From the NCBI RefSeq assembly GCF_018398395.1, contig NZ_JAHCBF010000004.1, positions 248,001-312,000 on the forward strand: a stretch of DNA of 64,000 nt, in the 5' to 3' direction. This DNA comes from Croceicoccus gelatinilyticus (lineage in GTDB: Bacteria > Pseudomonadota > Alphaproteobacteria > Sphingomonadales > Sphingomonadaceae). Every line of letters starts with the position of its first letter. The first letter of the stretch is position 1. Position numbers and translations under genes: made by a program. This document shows positions 34,944-45,623 of this stretch, one piece after another. Below the pieces are notes generated by a model. That model ran no database searches and had not been told where the DNA came from. It saw nothing but the letters and a program-made list of their open reading frames with translations.

Positions 34944-37214
34944 TCAGCCGACCACTTCGGCAGCGGCCAGAACCGCCAGCGTCAGAACGTCGGGCGCGAT
35001 CGCGGTCATCGGCGCGATCTGGACCGGCTTTTCCATACCGACCAGCATCGGGCCGATCGTCGTCGCCCCTGCCAGTTCGCGCAGCAGCTTGGCCGACAGG
35101 TTGGCCGACTGCAGCCCCGGCATGACCAGCACGTTGGCCGGCGCGGACAGGCGGCTGAAGGGGTAAAGCTTCATGACCGTGGGGTTCAGCGCGGCGTCGG
35201 GCGCCATTTCGCCCTCGTACTCGAAGTCCACGCCTTCTGCGTCGAGGATGTGCACCGCCTCGCGGATGTTCTCAAGCCAGCGGCCCGCCGGGTTGCCGAA
35301 GGTCGAATAGGACAGGAACGCGACGCGCGGTTCATGGCCAAGTCGCTGGGCGACCTTGGCGGTCTCCTTCGCGATGTGGGCCAGCATTTTGGAATCGGGC
35401 CGTTCGTTGATCGTCGTGTCGGCAAGGAACACGGTGTAGTTCTTGCCCACCATCAGGTGGATGCCGAAAGGCACTTCGTCCTTGCCGTGATCGAGGACGA
35501 GACCGACTTCCTTGATCGTCTGCGCAAACGGGCGCGTCAGGCCCGAAATCATCGCATCGCCCTTGTCGAGCGCGAGGAGCAGGGAGGCAAAGACGTTGCG
35601 GTCCTGGTTGACCATGCGGCGCACGTCACGCTCCGTCGCGCCGCGGCGCTGCAGGCGGTTGTAGAGATAGTCCACCATCTCGGGGACATACTCGCTCTGC
35701 GCCGAGTTCTGGATCTCGTAAGTGTCGATGTCCGCGACGCCGAGTTCCTTGAGCTTTTCCTTCACCTTCTCGGTGCGGCCGACAAGGATCGGTTCGCCAT
35801 AGCCGAAGTCGCGGAACTGGATCGCCGCGCGCAGCACGACGTCTTCCTCGGCCTCTGCAAAGACGACCCGCTTGGGGTTCGCCTTGGCCCGCTCGTAAAC
35901 GCTGGTCAGCGCCGACGTCGTGGGGTTGAGACGGGCCTTCAGCTTGTGACGGTATTCGTCGAAGTCCGCGATAGGGGCCTTAGCGACGCCCGAATCCATC
36001 GCCGCCTTGGCAACGGCGGAGGACACGACTTCCATCAGGCGCGGGTCGAACGGCGCAGGGATAATGTAGTCGCGGCCGAACTGGTGGTTCACGCCGTAGG
36101 CCACGGCCACTTCCTCAGGCACGCGATCGCGCGCGAGTTCGGCAATAGCCTTGGCGGCGGCGATCTTCATCTCTTCGTTGATCGCAGTGGCCTGAACGTC
36201 GAGCGCGCCGCGGAAGATGAAGGGGAAGCCCAGCACGTTGTTGACCTGGTTCGGATAGTCCGAACGCCCGGTTGCCACGATCGCATCGGGACGCACGGCA
36301 TGGGCATCGTCGGGCGTGATTTCGGGCGTGGGATTGGCCATCGCGAAGATGATCGGGCTGTCGGCCATGTTCTTGACCCATGCCGGCTTCAGCGCGCCGG
36401 CAGCGGAAAGGCCAAGGAACACGTCCGCGCCATGCAGCGCCTCCTCAAGGCTGCGCGCCTCGGTGGGGACGGCGTGCGCGCTCTTCCACTGGTCCACGTT
36501 TTCGCGGCCCGGGTAGATCGGGCCCGAACGGTCGCACACGATCACATTGTCGTGGCGCACGCCCATCGCCTTGATGAGCGCGGTACACGCCAGCGCCGAA
36601 GCGCCCGCGCCGTTCACGACCATCTTGAGCTCGTCCATCTTGCGGCCGGTCAGGTGGCATGCGTTGATAAGACCAGCGGCCGCGATGATCGCAGTGCCAT
36701 GCTGGTCGTCGTGCATGATCGGGATGTTCATCTTCTCGCGCAGGGCCTGCTCGATGATGAAGCATTCGGGGGCGGCGATATCCTCGAGATTGATGCCGCC
36801 AAAGCTCGGCTCCATCAGCGCGACGGCGTTGATGAAGGCTTCCGGGTCTTCGGTGTTCAGCTCGATATCGATGGAATCGACGTCGGCAAAGCGCTTGAAC
36901 AGGACCGACTTGCCTTCCATCACCGGCTTCGACGCCAGTGCGCCGAGATTGCCGAGACCGAGGATCGCGGTACCGTTGGAGATCACGGCAACGAGGTTCG
37001 AACGCGCGGTATAGCGGGCGGCATCGGCGGGGTTCCTGGCAATCGCCTCCACCGGCGCGGCAACGCCGGGCGAATAGGCGAGGGAGAGGTCGCGCTGCGT
37101 CGCCATGGGCTTGGACGCGATGATCTCGATCTTACCGGGACGGATCGTCTCATGGTAGAACAGGGCCTCGCGCTCGGTGAAGCTGGCTTTCGTGTTGCTT
37201 TCCTCGTCCGCCAA
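34944..37214 (-). CDS. maeB: MaeB, NADP-dependent malic enzyme with phosphotransacetylase-like domain
   Basis: 756 residues, the length of the malic enzyme-PTA fusion. The malic domain carries YSPGVAAPVEAI, KRFADVDSIDIELNTEDPE and MHDDQHGTAIIAAAGLINA. The C-terminal PTA-like domain begins near residue 430 with RVVFAEAEEDVVLRAAIQF. The start is a TTG at 37214, placed by a near-perfect AAGGAGGA five to six bases upstream. It decarboxylates malate to pyruvate, making NADPH. Divergent from mutS. Confidence 0.95.
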   Translation of the reverse strand: MADEESNTKASFTEREALFYHETIRPGKIEIIASKPMATQRDLSLAYSPGVAAPVEAIARNPADAARYTARSNLVAVISNGTAILGLGNLGALASKPVMEGKSVLFKRFADVDSIDIELNTEDPEAFINAVALMEPSFGGINLEDIAAPECFIIEQALREKMNIPIMHDDQHGTAIIAAAGLINACHLTGRKMDELKMVVNGAGASALACTALIKAMGVRHDNVIVCDRSGPIYPGRENVDQWKSAHAVPTEARSLEEALHGADVFLGLSAAGALKPAWVKNMADSPIIFAMANPTPEITPDDAHAVRPDAIVATGRSDYPNQVNNVLGFPFIFRGALDVQATAINEEMKIAAAKAIAELARDRVPEEVAVAYGVNHQFGRDYIIPAPFDPRLMEVVSSAVAKAAMDSGVAKAPIADFDEYRHKLKARLNPTTSALTSVYERAKANPKRVVFAEAEEDVVLRAAIQFRDFGYGEPILVGRTEKVKEKLKELGVADIDTYEIQNSAQSEYVPEMVDYLYNRLQRRGATERDVRRMVNQDRNVFASLLLALDKGDAMISGLTRPFAQTIKEVGLVLDHGKDEVPFGIHLMVGKNYTVFLADTTINERPDSKMLAHIAKETAKVAQRLGHEPRVAFLSYSTFGNPAGRWLENIREAVHILDAEGVDFEYEGEMAPDAALNPTVMKLYPFSRLSAPANVLVMPGLQSANLSAKLLRELAGATTIGPMLVGMEKPVQIAPMTAIAPDVLTLAVLAAAEVVG

Positions 37215-37362
37215 AGCGTCCTCCTTGCCTTCGCTGATGTGTGCCCGCCTATAACGCCTCCTGTCATAAGCGATAGGGGCAAAGGCGCGGTTTTATGGAT
37301 CGGGGACAATCGTTGTGCGGAGCTTTGCCGAATCGGCGGGGCATACGCTAACGCTCCCGCCC

Positions 37363-39969
37363 ATGGCCGGCGGCTCCACTCCCATGATGCAGCAATATTT
37401 CAGCCTGAAGGAACAGGCAGGGGATTGCCTGCTGTTCTATCGCATGGGCGACTTCTTCGAACTGTTTTTCGACGACGCGAAGACCGCTGCCGGCGTGCTC
37501 GACATTGCGCTGACGACGCGGGGCGAAAACGCGGGCGAGCCGGTGCCCATGTGCGGTGTACCTGTCCACTCTGCGGACAATTACCTGGCCCGCCTGATCC
37601 GCGCCGGATGCCGCGTCGCGATTGCAGAGCAGGTGGAGACCCCGGCAGAGGCCAAGGCCCGCGGTGGATCGAAGGCGCTGGTAAAGCGCGACATCGTCCG
37701 CTTCGTGACCGCGGGCACGCTGACCGAGGACACGCTGCTGGAATCGCGGCGCGCCAACGTGCTGGCCGCGCTGGCACCGCTTCGCGAAGAGGTCGGCATT
37801 GCCGCGATCGACATCTCGACCGGTGAAATGGCTCTGGAATGCGTCGCGCCCGAAGGGATAACCGCCGCCCTGTCCCGCATCGGCCCTGCCGAAGTCATCG
37901 TGCCCGAAGGCTGGGACGAAGCCCCGGCCGAAGCGATCGAACGGCCCCGCACTACGTTCTCCAGCGACGACGGCGAAGCGCGGCTGAAGTCGCTCCACGG
38001 TGTTGCCACGCTCGACGCGTTTGGCACGTTCGGGCGCGCGCACCTTGCCGCGGCGGGCGGGCTGGTCGCCTATCTCGAACATGTCGGGCGCGGCACGATG
38101 CCGCTGGTCCTGCCGCCGCGCCTGCGTGAGCCGGGTGGGCATTTGGCCATGGACGAGGCAACGCGCAGCAGCCTTGAGATCACCCAGTCCTCGACCGGGA
38201 TGCGCAAGGGCAGCCTGATCGACTGCATCGACCGCTGCCTGACCGGCGCGGGCGCGCGCCTTCTGGCCGAGGATCTGTCCGCGCCGCTCGCCGATGCGGG
38301 CGCGATCCGCGAACGGCTCTCGGCGGTCGAATGGCTGTTCGACGACGCCCTGCTGCGGGAGGATTTGCGCCGCGCACTGCGAGCCCTGCCCGACATCGGC
38401 CGTGCTCTCGGCCGCGTCGTCGCGGGACGCGGTAGTCCGCGCGATCTTGGTCAGCTTCGCGACGGGCTTGGCGGGGCACGCAACCTGCACGACCTGCTCG
38501 GCCAGCATGAAAGTCTGCCCGCGCTGTTCACGCGCCTCCTGCCGGATCTGGCGGGCCATGGCGCGCTATGCGAGTTGATGACCCGCGCGCTTGTCGCCGC
38601 GCCGCCGACCGAGCGGGGCAGCGGCGGCTATATCGCCGAAGGCTACGACGCCTCGCTCGACGAACTGCGCACGATTTCAAAGAATGGCCGCCGGGCGATT
38701 GCTGCGCTGGAGCAGAAGTATCGTGACGAGACCGGCATCTCGACGCTGAAGATCAAGCACAATGGCGTGCTCGGCTATTTCATCGAAGTGCCCGCGCGCC
38801 ATGCGGACAAGCTGATGGAAGCCGAAAGCGGCTTCACCCATCGCCAGACGATGAAGGACGCGGTGCGCTTCAACGCGCTTGCCCTGCACGAGGAAGCGAG
38901 CCGCATCGCCGAGGCGGGCGGGCGTTCGCTGGCAGCGGAAGAAGCGCACTTCGAGGAACTGGTCCAGCGGACGGTCGAAGCGAAAGAGGCCATCGCCGCC
39001 ACCGCACAGGCCCTCGCCCGCATCGATGTCAGCGCAGGTCAGGCCGAACGTGCGGCTGAAGGCGGCTGGGTGCTGCCCGATATCCGCGAGGACAACGCGC
39101 TCGACGTCAGGGGCGGGAGGCATCCCGTGGTCGAGGCAGCGCTTGCGGCAACGGGCGAACGCTTCGTCGCCAACGACTGTGCGCTTTCGGTCAAAGACCG
39201 GCTCTGGCTGATCGGCGGCCCGAACATGGGCGGTAAATCGACCTTCCTGCGCCAGAACGCGCTGATCGTCCTGTTGGCGCAAGCTGGCGGATTCGTACCG
39301 GCCGAGGCGGCAAGCATCGGCATCGTCGACCGCCTGTTCAGCCGCGTTGGCGCATCCGACAACCTTGCCCGCGGGCGTTCGACTTTCATGGTCGAGATGG
39401 TGGAGACCGCCGCCATCCTGAGTCAGGCGACCGACCGCAGCTTCGTTATTCTGGACGAGGTCGGGCGCGGGACCAGCACTTACGACGGCCTTGCCCTTGC
39501 ATGGGCGGTTGCGGAATCGGTGCACGAAACCGTCCGCTGCCGCTGTCTTTTCGCGACCCACTACCACGAGCTTTCGCGGCTTGCCGAAACCTGCGACGCA
39601 CTTTCGCTGCACCATGCGCGGGCGCGGGAATGGAAGGGCGATCTCGTCCTGCTCCACGAACTGGCCGAAGGGCCGGCGGATCGCAGCTATGGTCTTGCCG
39701 TGGCGCGGCTGGCCGGTCTGCCCAAGCCGGTCATCGCGCGGGCAAAGACGATCCTCGACAAGCTGGAGAAGGGTCGCAAGGAAACCGGCGGGCTTGGTGC
39801 GGGGCTGGGCGAACTGCCGCTTTTCGCCGCGGCTGCCGAAGCCGAGGAAGAGCAGTGCGATACCTTGCGCGAGACTTTGCGCGGAATCGATGTCGATGCG
39901 CTATCGCCGCGTGAGGCGCTGGACATGCTCTATGCCCTGAAGCGCGAGGCGGGTGAGGACGCGACCTAG
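37363..39969 (+). CDS. mutS: MutS, DNA mismatch repair protein
   Basis: 868 residues from the ATG at 37363; GTG 37315 and ATG 37384 are in-frame alternatives. The mismatch-binding F-x-E is in MGDFFELFF near residue 30, Walker A is [11 protein letters not shown], Walker B is [16 protein letters not shown], and [12 protein letters not shown] follows. MutS scans for mismatches and recruits MutL with ATP. No mutL nearby. Confidence 0.97.
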   Translation: MAGGSTPMMQQYFSLKEQAGDCLLFYRMGDFFELFFDDAKTAAGVLDIALTTRGENAGEPVPMCGVPVHSADNYLARLIRAGCRVAIAEQVETPAEAKARGGSKALVKRDIVRFVTAGTLTEDTLLESRRANVLAALAPLREEVGIAAIDISTGEMALECVAPEGITAALSRIGPAEVIVPEGWDEAPAEAIERPRTTFSSDDGEARLKSLHGVATLDAFGTFGRAHLAAAGGLVAYLEHVGRGTMPLVLPPRLREPGGHLAMDEATRSSLEITQSSTGMRKGSLIDCIDRCLTGAGARLLAEDLSAPLADAGAIRERLSAVEWLFDDALLREDLRRALRALPDIGRALGRVVAGRGSPRDLGQLRDGLGGARNLHDLLGQHESLPALFTRLLPDLAGHGALCELMTRALVAAPPTERGSGGYIAEGYDASLDELRTISKNGRRAIAALEQKYRDETGISTLKIKHNGVLGYFIEVPARHADKLMEAESGFTHRQTMKDAVRFNALALHEEASRIAEAGGRSLAAEEAHFEELVQRTVEAKEAIAATAQALARIDVSAGQAERAAEGGWVLPDIREDNALDVRGGRHPVVEAALAATGERFVANDCALSVKDRLWLIGGPNMGGKSTFLRQNALIVLLAQAGGFVPAEAASIGIVDRLFSRVGASDNLARGRSTFMVEMVETAAILSQATDRSFVILDEVGRGTSTYDGLALAWAVAESVHETVRCRCLFATHYHELSRLAETCDALSLHHARAREWKGDLVLLHELAEGPADRSYGLAVARLAGLPKPVIARAKTILDKLEKGRKETGGLGAGLGELPLFAAAAEAEEEQCDTLRETLRGIDVDALSPREALDMLYALKREAGEDAT

Positions 39970-40011
39970 GGGTTGCTGGAACCGTTCGACGCTTTGGCCG
40001 GTTAGTCCGGT

Positions 40012-40395
40012 ATGGGCGATGACGCGAAATTCGACCGGACCGAACTTGCCGAAGACCGCACAATCATGGCGGTCGAGCGTACATTCGCGGGCTGGATCCG
40101 CACCGCGTTTGCCGCAATCGGCATCGGGTTGGCTTTCAAGGCCCTGTTCGGAGAGCTCGAGCCCCCTTGGCTGGCACGCGTTATCGCGACGATTTTTATC
40201 CTTCTCGCCGCCTTCCTTGCCATCACGGCAGAACGTCGGGCGTGCCGCGCAGTCACGCGCATGAAATCCCATTCGGTCGATGCCCCCGATGCGCCCCATT
40301 TGCGTTACGTCGCCTGGGCCGTGGCTGCCGGGGCGGTCGTTCTGGCCATCGCGATCTGGCTGATGCGCAACGCGGATGTTCCCCTCGTCGGCTGA
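40012..40395 (+). CDS. YidH/DUF202 family membrane protein
   Basis: 127 residues. The family start LAEDRTIMAVERTFAGWIRT is present, followed by three hydrophobic helices, one beginning LARVIATIFILLAAFLAI. Small integral membrane protein; function in bacteria not established. It follows mutS by 42 bases. Confidence 0.83.
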   Translation: MGDDAKFDRTELAEDRTIMAVERTFAGWIRTAFAAIGIGLAFKALFGELEPPWLARVIATIFILLAAFLAITAERRACRAVTRMKSHSVDAPDAPHLRYVAWAVAAGAVVLAIAIWLMRNADVPLVG

Positions 40396-40413
40396 CACCG
40401 TTAAGGGTTCGCC

Positions 40414-40674
40414 ATGCAGTTCGACGATCTTCTTCTTCGCTATTTCGGTACTACCGATCTTGCCGCCGTTCCTCCGTCCGCGCGCGAAGCGGGGGTTGAG
40501 AAGATGCGTGTGGACTTCGGGCTGGAGCGCGATCCTGCCAAGCGCTTCGTAATCTGGGTGCTTCTGGCGATGAACGGGGCTGAGCCCGATCTCGACGTCG
40601 CATTCGAAGACGAGGCCGAGCGGGAAGCTGCGCGCAACCTGCTCGACCTCGTGATGTCCGCCCGCGAGGACTAG
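40414..40674 (+). CDS. small hypothetical protein
   Basis: 86 residues, acidic, helical and cytoplasmic in character (MQFDDLLLRYFGTTDLAAVP and KRFVIWVLLAMNGAEPDLDV). No family recognised. The reading frame is well conserved in codon bias and lies 18 bases after the YidH-like gene on the same strand, suggesting one transcript. Confidence 0.65.
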   Translation: MQFDDLLLRYFGTTDLAAVPPSAREAGVEKMRVDFGLERDPAKRFVIWVLLAMNGAEPDLDVAFEDEAEREAARNLLDLVMSARED

Positions 40675-40699
40675 CCCGCCAGCGTTACTTTTTTCCGGC

Positions 40700-41014
40700 T
40701 CAACTCTCCGAGTTGCCGGGCTCATCCTTCATGACGTTCGACTTGCCGTACTTCGACGTGTTGTCGTCCATGTTCGGCTCGCCGCGATAGGCGCTCATGT
40801 CGATGCCGCCCTTGGTCATCTGCTTCATGTGATCGACGAGGTCTTCGGTATCGTCGTCCGACGTGATCGAGCCTTCGGGCTTTTCGCCGTCCTCGGTGCC
40901 GAAGCTACTGACGGCGCGGCCGATCGCCTGGTTGGCAAAGGTCTGGGCCTGTGCGTCTTCGTCGTGCTGCTCGTCGTTGAAGTTCTCGGGGGCGAGTTCA
41001 CTGTTCTTCGCCAT
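40700..41014 (-). CDS. acidic hydrophilic protein, hypothetical
   Basis: 104 residues, rich in Asp, Glu, Asn, Ser, without hydrophobic segments. AAGGAAAT lies just before the ATG. The motifs LAPENFNDEQHDEDAQAQ and DLVDHMKQMTKGGIDMSAY are the main landmarks. Probably intrinsically disordered; function unknown. Convergent with the preceding gene. Confidence 0.65.
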   Translation of the reverse strand: MAKNSELAPENFNDEQHDEDAQAQTFANQAIGRAVSSFGTEDGEKPEGSITSDDDTEDLVDHMKQMTKGGIDMSAYRGEPNMDDNTSKYGKSNVMKDEPGNSES

Positions 41015-41146
41015 TGGTATTTCCTTTCATTCGGTCTTGCCTGACCTACGGCTGCGAGGCGCTCTGGTTCCCCAAGCACCCTATCCGCATGGCGATCACG
41101 TCTGCTCGATTGAGCCACGAAATATTCGGATCGGGCCAATTTGCTC

Positions 41147-41170
41147 TTGCGAATAACTCTCAACAGCAAT
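41147..41170. promoter_or_regulatory. candidate Fur box upstream of exbB
   Basis: GCGAATAACTCTCAACAGC, embedded between TTGC and GCAAT, matches 10 of 19 positions of the E. coli Fur consensus and is symmetric at its TTGC...GCAA ends. It lies 63 bases before the exbB start, where iron-responsive repression of the following iron-uptake genes would be expected. Sequence inspection only. Confidence 0.45.
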
Positions 41171-41232
41171 AGTCCGCCTGTAGAACGAAGCGCCGTGCTG
41201 GCGAATCGTACGCATCAAGGACAGAGAATTTC

Positions 41233-42003
41233 GTGGGTCAGGCCAATCGCATCATCGCATCGCTCGTGAAGCCGCGTGGCCTCGTCATGCTTGCCGCGCT
41301 GGCGCTTCCCGGTGTTGCGCACGCTTCGGCTGACGGAATCCCGGGCCGCTTGTCGGTCGCCGACATGTTCCTGCAGGCCGACTGGGTGGTGAAGCTGGTC
41401 ATGATCGGCCTGCTTGCCGCATCGGTGCTGACCTGGACGGTCTTCGCAGCCAAGCAGAAGCAGCTTTCCGCCATCGGCAAGGAAGAACGCACCCGCCTCG
41501 ACGCGCTGCGCTCGCTGCGCGGGATCGGCGATGCCGAGGGCGCGATTGCCGCCAATCCGCTGATCGCCGCCGCGCGGGACGAGCTTTCGCTTTCCGCCGA
41601 TGCTCTTGACGATCGCGAAGGGGTGAAAGAGCGCGTCGCCTCCCGCCTCGAACGCCACGAAGCACTTTGCGCGCGCCGCATGATGCGCGGCATCAACGTG
41701 CTTGCCACGATCGGTTCGACCGCGCCTTTCGTCGGCCTGTTCGGCACCGTCTGGGGCATCATGAATGCCTTCGTCGGAATTGCCGAGAAGCAGACCACGA
41801 ACCTCGCCGTCGTCGCACCCGGCATTGCCGAGGCGCTGCTGGCAACCGCGATGGGCCTCATCGCCGCAATCCCGGCGGTCGTCATCTACAACCACTTTTC
41901 CAAGCAGGTCGCCGCCAACCGCGCCGTTATTTCCGATGGGTCAGCAGTCGTCATGCAGATCGTCTCGCGCGATCTTTCGCGCGGCACGGCCAAGGCGGGC
42001 TGA
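41233..42003 (+). CDS. exbB: ExbB, TonB-system proton-channel subunit
   Basis: 256 residues from a GTG at 41233 (AAGGACAGAG upstream). Has an N-terminal signal-like helix (LVMLAALALPGVAHA), then three transmembrane helices. The family segment ATIGSTAPFVGLFGTVWGIM is present, as is AEALLATAMGLIAAIPAVV. With ExbD it uses proton flow to energise TonB. Followed by exbD after three bases. Confidence 0.94.
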   Translation: MGQANRIIASLVKPRGLVMLAALALPGVAHASADGIPGRLSVADMFLQADWVVKLVMIGLLAASVLTWTVFAAKQKQLSAIGKEERTRLDALRSLRGIGDAEGAIAANPLIAAARDELSLSADALDDREGVKERVASRLERHEALCARRMMRGINVLATIGSTAPFVGLFGTVWGIMNAFVGIAEKQTTNLAVVAPGIAEALLATAMGLIAAIPAVVIYNHFSKQVAANRAVISDGSAVVMQIVSRDLSRGTAKAG

Positions 42004-42006
42004 GCC

Positions 42007-42435
42007 ATGGCGTTCAAACTCTCCGGCGGCGACGCGGACGAACTTCCCGTCAACCACGAGATCAACGTCACGCCGTTCATCGACGTGATGCTCGTCCTGC
42101 TCATCATCTTCATGGTCGCGGCCCCGCTTGCGACGGTTGACGTGAAGGTCGACCTTCCCGTCGCCAATGCCGAACCTTCGGCACGCCCTGACGAGCCGCT
42201 GTTCCTGACGATCGAGCAGGACGGCCGCCTGACCGTCAACGACCGTCCGGTCGAACTCGCCGCGCTCGGCAGTGCCGTTTCCGAAGCATCGGACGGCGAC
42301 AACGAGGCCCGCGTCTTCTTGCGCGCCGACAAGGCCGTTCCCTACGAGCTAATCATGGACGCGATGAACGCGCTGCGCTCTGCCGGATACTTGCGCGTCG
42401 CCCTGATGGGCGCAGAGGGCACCGAAGTCTCGTGA
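42007..42435 (+). CDS. exbD: ExbD, TonB-system proton-channel subunit
   Basis: 142 residues. One N-terminal helix with the protonatable Asp in NVTPFIDVMLVLLIIFMV, then a periplasmic domain with LFLTIEQDGRLTVNDRPV. The stop overlaps the tonB GTG start. Partner of ExbB and TonB. Confidence 0.94.
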   Translation: MAFKLSGGDADELPVNHEINVTPFIDVMLVLLIIFMVAAPLATVDVKVDLPVANAEPSARPDEPLFLTIEQDGRLTVNDRPVELAALGSAVSEASDGDNEARVFLRADKAVPYELIMDAMNALRSAGYLRVALMGAEGTEVS

Positions 42436-43181
42436 CTGCGGCCCACGCCTTTCACGACGACAAGCGTCTCTGGACAGCCGCCGCCGTCGGCGCGCTGGCC
42501 CTGCACGGTGCTGCGCTGGCCGCAGTCCTGCTGGTCCGCGCCGAAGACGCGCCGCCGCTGCCCGAGCCGGTGATGGAAGTGGAAATGCAGCCCCATGGCC
42601 CTGCCGAGGAAGCGACGAGCGCGAGCGCAGATCCGGCCCCGCCGGCGCCCGAGATGCAGCCCGTGGCGCAGGAACTGCCCACTTACCTCGCGCCGGAGAT
42701 CGACATCCCCGAGGTGCAGGCCCCGCTGCCGCCCGATCCGGTCCGACTGCCGCCGCCGGTCAAGGTCCAGACCGCCGCACCCGCGCCGCGCATCGCGCAA
42801 GTCCCAACGCCGCAGCCCGCCGCAAAGCCGGCTGCCGTATCGCAAGGCGCAGGCGATGCGCCGGGCGACGATCCGCGCGCCAAGAAGAAAGCGGCGGACT
42901 ACTACCGGCTCCTCATGGCGCACCTCCAGCGCAAGAAGAAATATCCGAGCGAAGCGAAGAAGGCTGGCCAGCAAGGCGTGGTCACCGTTCGCTTCACCAT
43001 CGACCGTTCGGGCAATGTCACGACCAGCGCGATCAAGAACAGCAGCGGGCACGACCTGCTCGACACCGCCACGCTGGACCTGATGCAGCGGGTTTCGCCC
43101 TTGCCGCCCATCCCGAAGGAGATGGGGCGCGAGAGCCTGACCATCGCCCTGCCCATCGATTACGCGCTGTCCCGCAAATAG
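42432..43181 (+). CDS. tonB: TonB energy-transducing protein
   Basis: 249 residues from a GTG at 42432 overlapping the exbD stop (GTGA). An N-terminal membrane helix (AAVGALALHGAALAAVLLV) is followed by a Pro/Glu-rich linker and a C-terminal TonB domain (KYPSEAKKAGQQGVVTVRF, TLDLMQRVSPLPPIP). It links ExbBD to outer-membrane receptors such as the one encoded next. Confidence 0.92.
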   Translation: MTAAHAFHDDKRLWTAAAVGALALHGAALAAVLLVRAEDAPPLPEPVMEVEMQPHGPAEEATSASADPAPPAPEMQPVAQELPTYLAPEIDIPEVQAPLPPDPVRLPPPVKVQTAAPAPRIAQVPTPQPAAKPAAVSQGAGDAPGDDPRAKKKAADYYRLLMAHLQRKKKYPSEAKKAGQQGVVTVRFTIDRSGNVTTSAIKNSSGHDLLDTATLDLMQRVSPLPPIPKEMGRESLTIALPIDYALSRK

Positions 43182-43264
43182 CGCCTACCGGCCCCGGGCC
43201 ACCCAACCACCGACAACAAGAACACCATCGCGAACAACACCAGGATTGAGGGAACACATTGCAA

Positions 43265-45610
43265 ATGCGTCGCACTAACAACATTCGCAAGCCGATCTCG
43301 CTGCGCCAGGGCACTGCCCTTGCCGCCGGCGTTTCGGCTGCCTTCCTTGCCCAGCCCGCGCTTGCGCAGGATGCAGAGGACGAGGAAATCGTCCTCGACA
43401 CGCTGGAGATCAAGGACCACACCGCCGACTCCAACCCCTACACGCAGGAAGGCGCTCCCTATAAGGCGCGCATTTCCGGCGATGTACGCCGCGCCAAGCC
43501 GCTGTCCGAAACGCCCGCGACGATCACCGTCCTGACCGAGCGCCAGATTGAGGAATCAGGCGCCAACGACATGCGCGAGATCCTCTCGGCCCAGCCCGGC
43601 GTGACGATCGGCACCGGCGAGAACGGCAATGCCTTCGGCGACCGCTTCATCATCCGTGGCCACGAAGCGCGCAGCGATGTCTTTGTCGACGGCCTTCGCG
43701 ATCCGGGCATGACGACACGCGAAAGCTTCGTCGTCGACCAGATCGAGATCACCAAGGGCCCCAGCTCGTCCTTCGCAGGGCGCGGCGCCACGGGCGGCGC
43801 GGTGAACTCGATCACCAAGCAGGCCAGCACCGACTACATGTTCACCCGCATCGACGGCGGCATCGGTACCGATGACTATTACCGCGCGACGCTGGACACC
43901 AATATCCCGCTGACCGACACGCTCGCCGTGCGCGTCAACGGGCTCTATTCCTATGAGGAGATCCCCAACCGCAATTATTCGGACCGCGACCGTTGGGGCG
44001 CGGCGGTTTCGGGCGCGTGGACCCCGAACGACACGATCCGCGTCCTGCTCGACTATTACCACCTGACGGCGAACGACACGCCCGACCTTGGCGGCTATGT
44101 TCCCGCGCCGACCGGCACGGCAGGCAACGTCACGGTTTACGGTCCGTGGGACGACGTGCCCAACTATGCGCAGGACGGCGACTTCCTCGACACCGAGGTC
44201 GACACGTTCACCGGCCGCATCTTCATCACGCCGTGGGACGGCTTCACCATCACCAATTCGACCCGCTATGGCGAGACGAGCAATGGCTATGTCCTGACAG
44301 GCCTTCGCGGCGGTGCCTACGATCCCGACGCCGGCACTTATGCGCCGCTGACGCTGAGCACGCATCAGGGCAATCAGGAAGTCGAATACTTCACCAACCA
44401 GTTCAACGTGCTGGGTGAATTCGACACCGGTTCGATCAGCCACTCGGTCATCGTCGGCTCGGAATATTCGAACATGAAGGTCGCCAACGGCACCTATGAC
44501 CTTACCCAGAACGGTGCGACCAACTGCGTCACCAATGGCCGCTTCGGCGCCAGCCCGGGTTATTGCATCACGGACGAGAACCGGAACGTCATCATCGACG
44601 ACCTGCATGGCCTGCTGCAGCGGGACATTGCCGACGGCACCATCGACAGCAACTGGAAGGTCGAAACCCTGTCGTTCTACGCGATGGACACGGTTGATCT
44701 GAACGAATGGCTCTCGGTCCACGGCGGCGTGCGTCTTGATGCTTTCGACTATTCAAATGACGTGCTTGGCCGCGGCGCTAGCGAGCCGACAAACTACACT
44801 TACTCGGACACGCTGTGGAACGGCCACGCCGGCGTCGGCGTCAAGCCGATGGAAGAGGTCTATCTCTACTTCAACTGGGGTACGGCCAAGAACATCAACG
44901 GCGGCGAATCCGACCTTGGCGGCAACTGCGGCTATGGCGGCATCTGCGTCGCTGACGGCACCGACATCGGTGACGGCCGCCCCGAAAGCAGCGAAAGCTT
45001 CGAGGCGGGCGTGAAGGCCGACCTGTTCGACGACCGCTTTATGGCGACCGCAGCAGTGTTCCAGATCACCAAGGACGACGTCTTCGAAAGCGCGGGCGAC
45101 GGGTACAGCGAGGGCGGCTCGCTCAACACCGGCAAGAACCGCGTGCGCGGTGTCGAGTTCGGTCTTGTCGGCAACCTCACCTCGCGCCTGTCGGGCCAGG
45201 CCGCGCTGACCCTGATGGACAGCGAGATCACCGGTTCGAACGATCCGTCCAAGATCGGCCGCCGCCTGTCGAACTTCGCCAACACGCAGTTCAGCGGTCA
45301 GGTCCGTTACCAGGCGACCGATGCCTTCGCATTCGGCGGCACGGCAACGTACAAGAGCGCGATGTTCGCGGGCCAGCCCGACGATGCGGCAGGGTACAAC
45401 GAGACGCTGGGCGTCTATACCTACCGCATCCCCAGCTACTGGGTCTTCGATGCTTTCGCGAGCTACCAGTTCACGCCGAACATCGGTGCGCGCGTCAACA
45501 TGACGAACGTGGGCGACGAGGATTATTATCAGGCCGGTTATCGCAGCGGCCATTTCCTCTACAAGGGCGACGAACGCCGCACGACGCTTACCGTCACGGC
45601 GAAGTTCTGA
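43265..45610 (+). CDS. TonB-dependent catecholate-siderophore receptor (Fiu-like)
   Basis: About 781 residues from the ATG at 43265 (TTG at 43259 is an in-frame alternative). The signal peptide ends ALAQDA. The plug starts SETPATITVLTERQIEESGA, with FIIRGHEARSDVFVDGLRDP and SSSFAGRGATGGAVN. The C-terminal barrel ends in Phe (TLTVTAKF), as for outer-membrane proteins. The layout matches receptors for monomeric catechol siderophores. The next gene encodes a PKHD hydroxylase, its usual companion. Confidence 0.93.
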   Translation: MRRTNNIRKPISLRQGTALAAGVSAAFLAQPALAQDAEDEEIVLDTLEIKDHTADSNPYTQEGAPYKARISGDVRRAKPLSETPATITVLTERQIEESGANDMREILSAQPGVTIGTGENGNAFGDRFIIRGHEARSDVFVDGLRDPGMTTRESFVVDQIEITKGPSSSFAGRGATGGAVNSITKQASTDYMFTRIDGGIGTDDYYRATLDTNIPLTDTLAVRVNGLYSYEEIPNRNYSDRDRWGAAVSGAWTPNDTIRVLLDYYHLTANDTPDLGGYVPAPTGTAGNVTVYGPWDDVPNYAQDGDFLDTEVDTFTGRIFITPWDGFTITNSTRYGETSNGYVLTGLRGGAYDPDAGTYAPLTLSTHQGNQEVEYFTNQFNVLGEFDTGSISHSVIVGSEYSNMKVANGTYDLTQNGATNCVTNGRFGASPGYCITDENRNVIIDDLHGLLQRDIADGTIDSNWKVETLSFYAMDTVDLNEWLSVHGGVRLDAFDYSNDVLGRGASEPTNYTYSDTLWNGHAGVGVKPMEEVYLYFNWGTAKNINGGESDLGGNCGYGGICVADGTDIGDGRPESSESFEAGVKADLFDDRFMATAAVFQITKDDVFESAGDGYSEGGSLNTGKNRVRGVEFGLVGNLTSRLSGQAALTLMDSEITGSNDPSKIGRRLSNFANTQFSGQVRYQATDAFAFGGTATYKSAMFAGQPDDAAGYNETLGVYTYRIPSYWVFDAFASYQFTPNIGARVNMTNVGDEDYYQAGYRSGHFLYKGDERRTTLTVTAKF

Positions 45611-45623
45611 CGCCAATCAGGGT

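Noticed and set aside
35250-37826. 858-codon open frame on the + strand opposite maeB
   Set aside because: Antisense to a certain gene, low-complexity Arg/His/Gly-rich translation, and explained by high third-position G+C.
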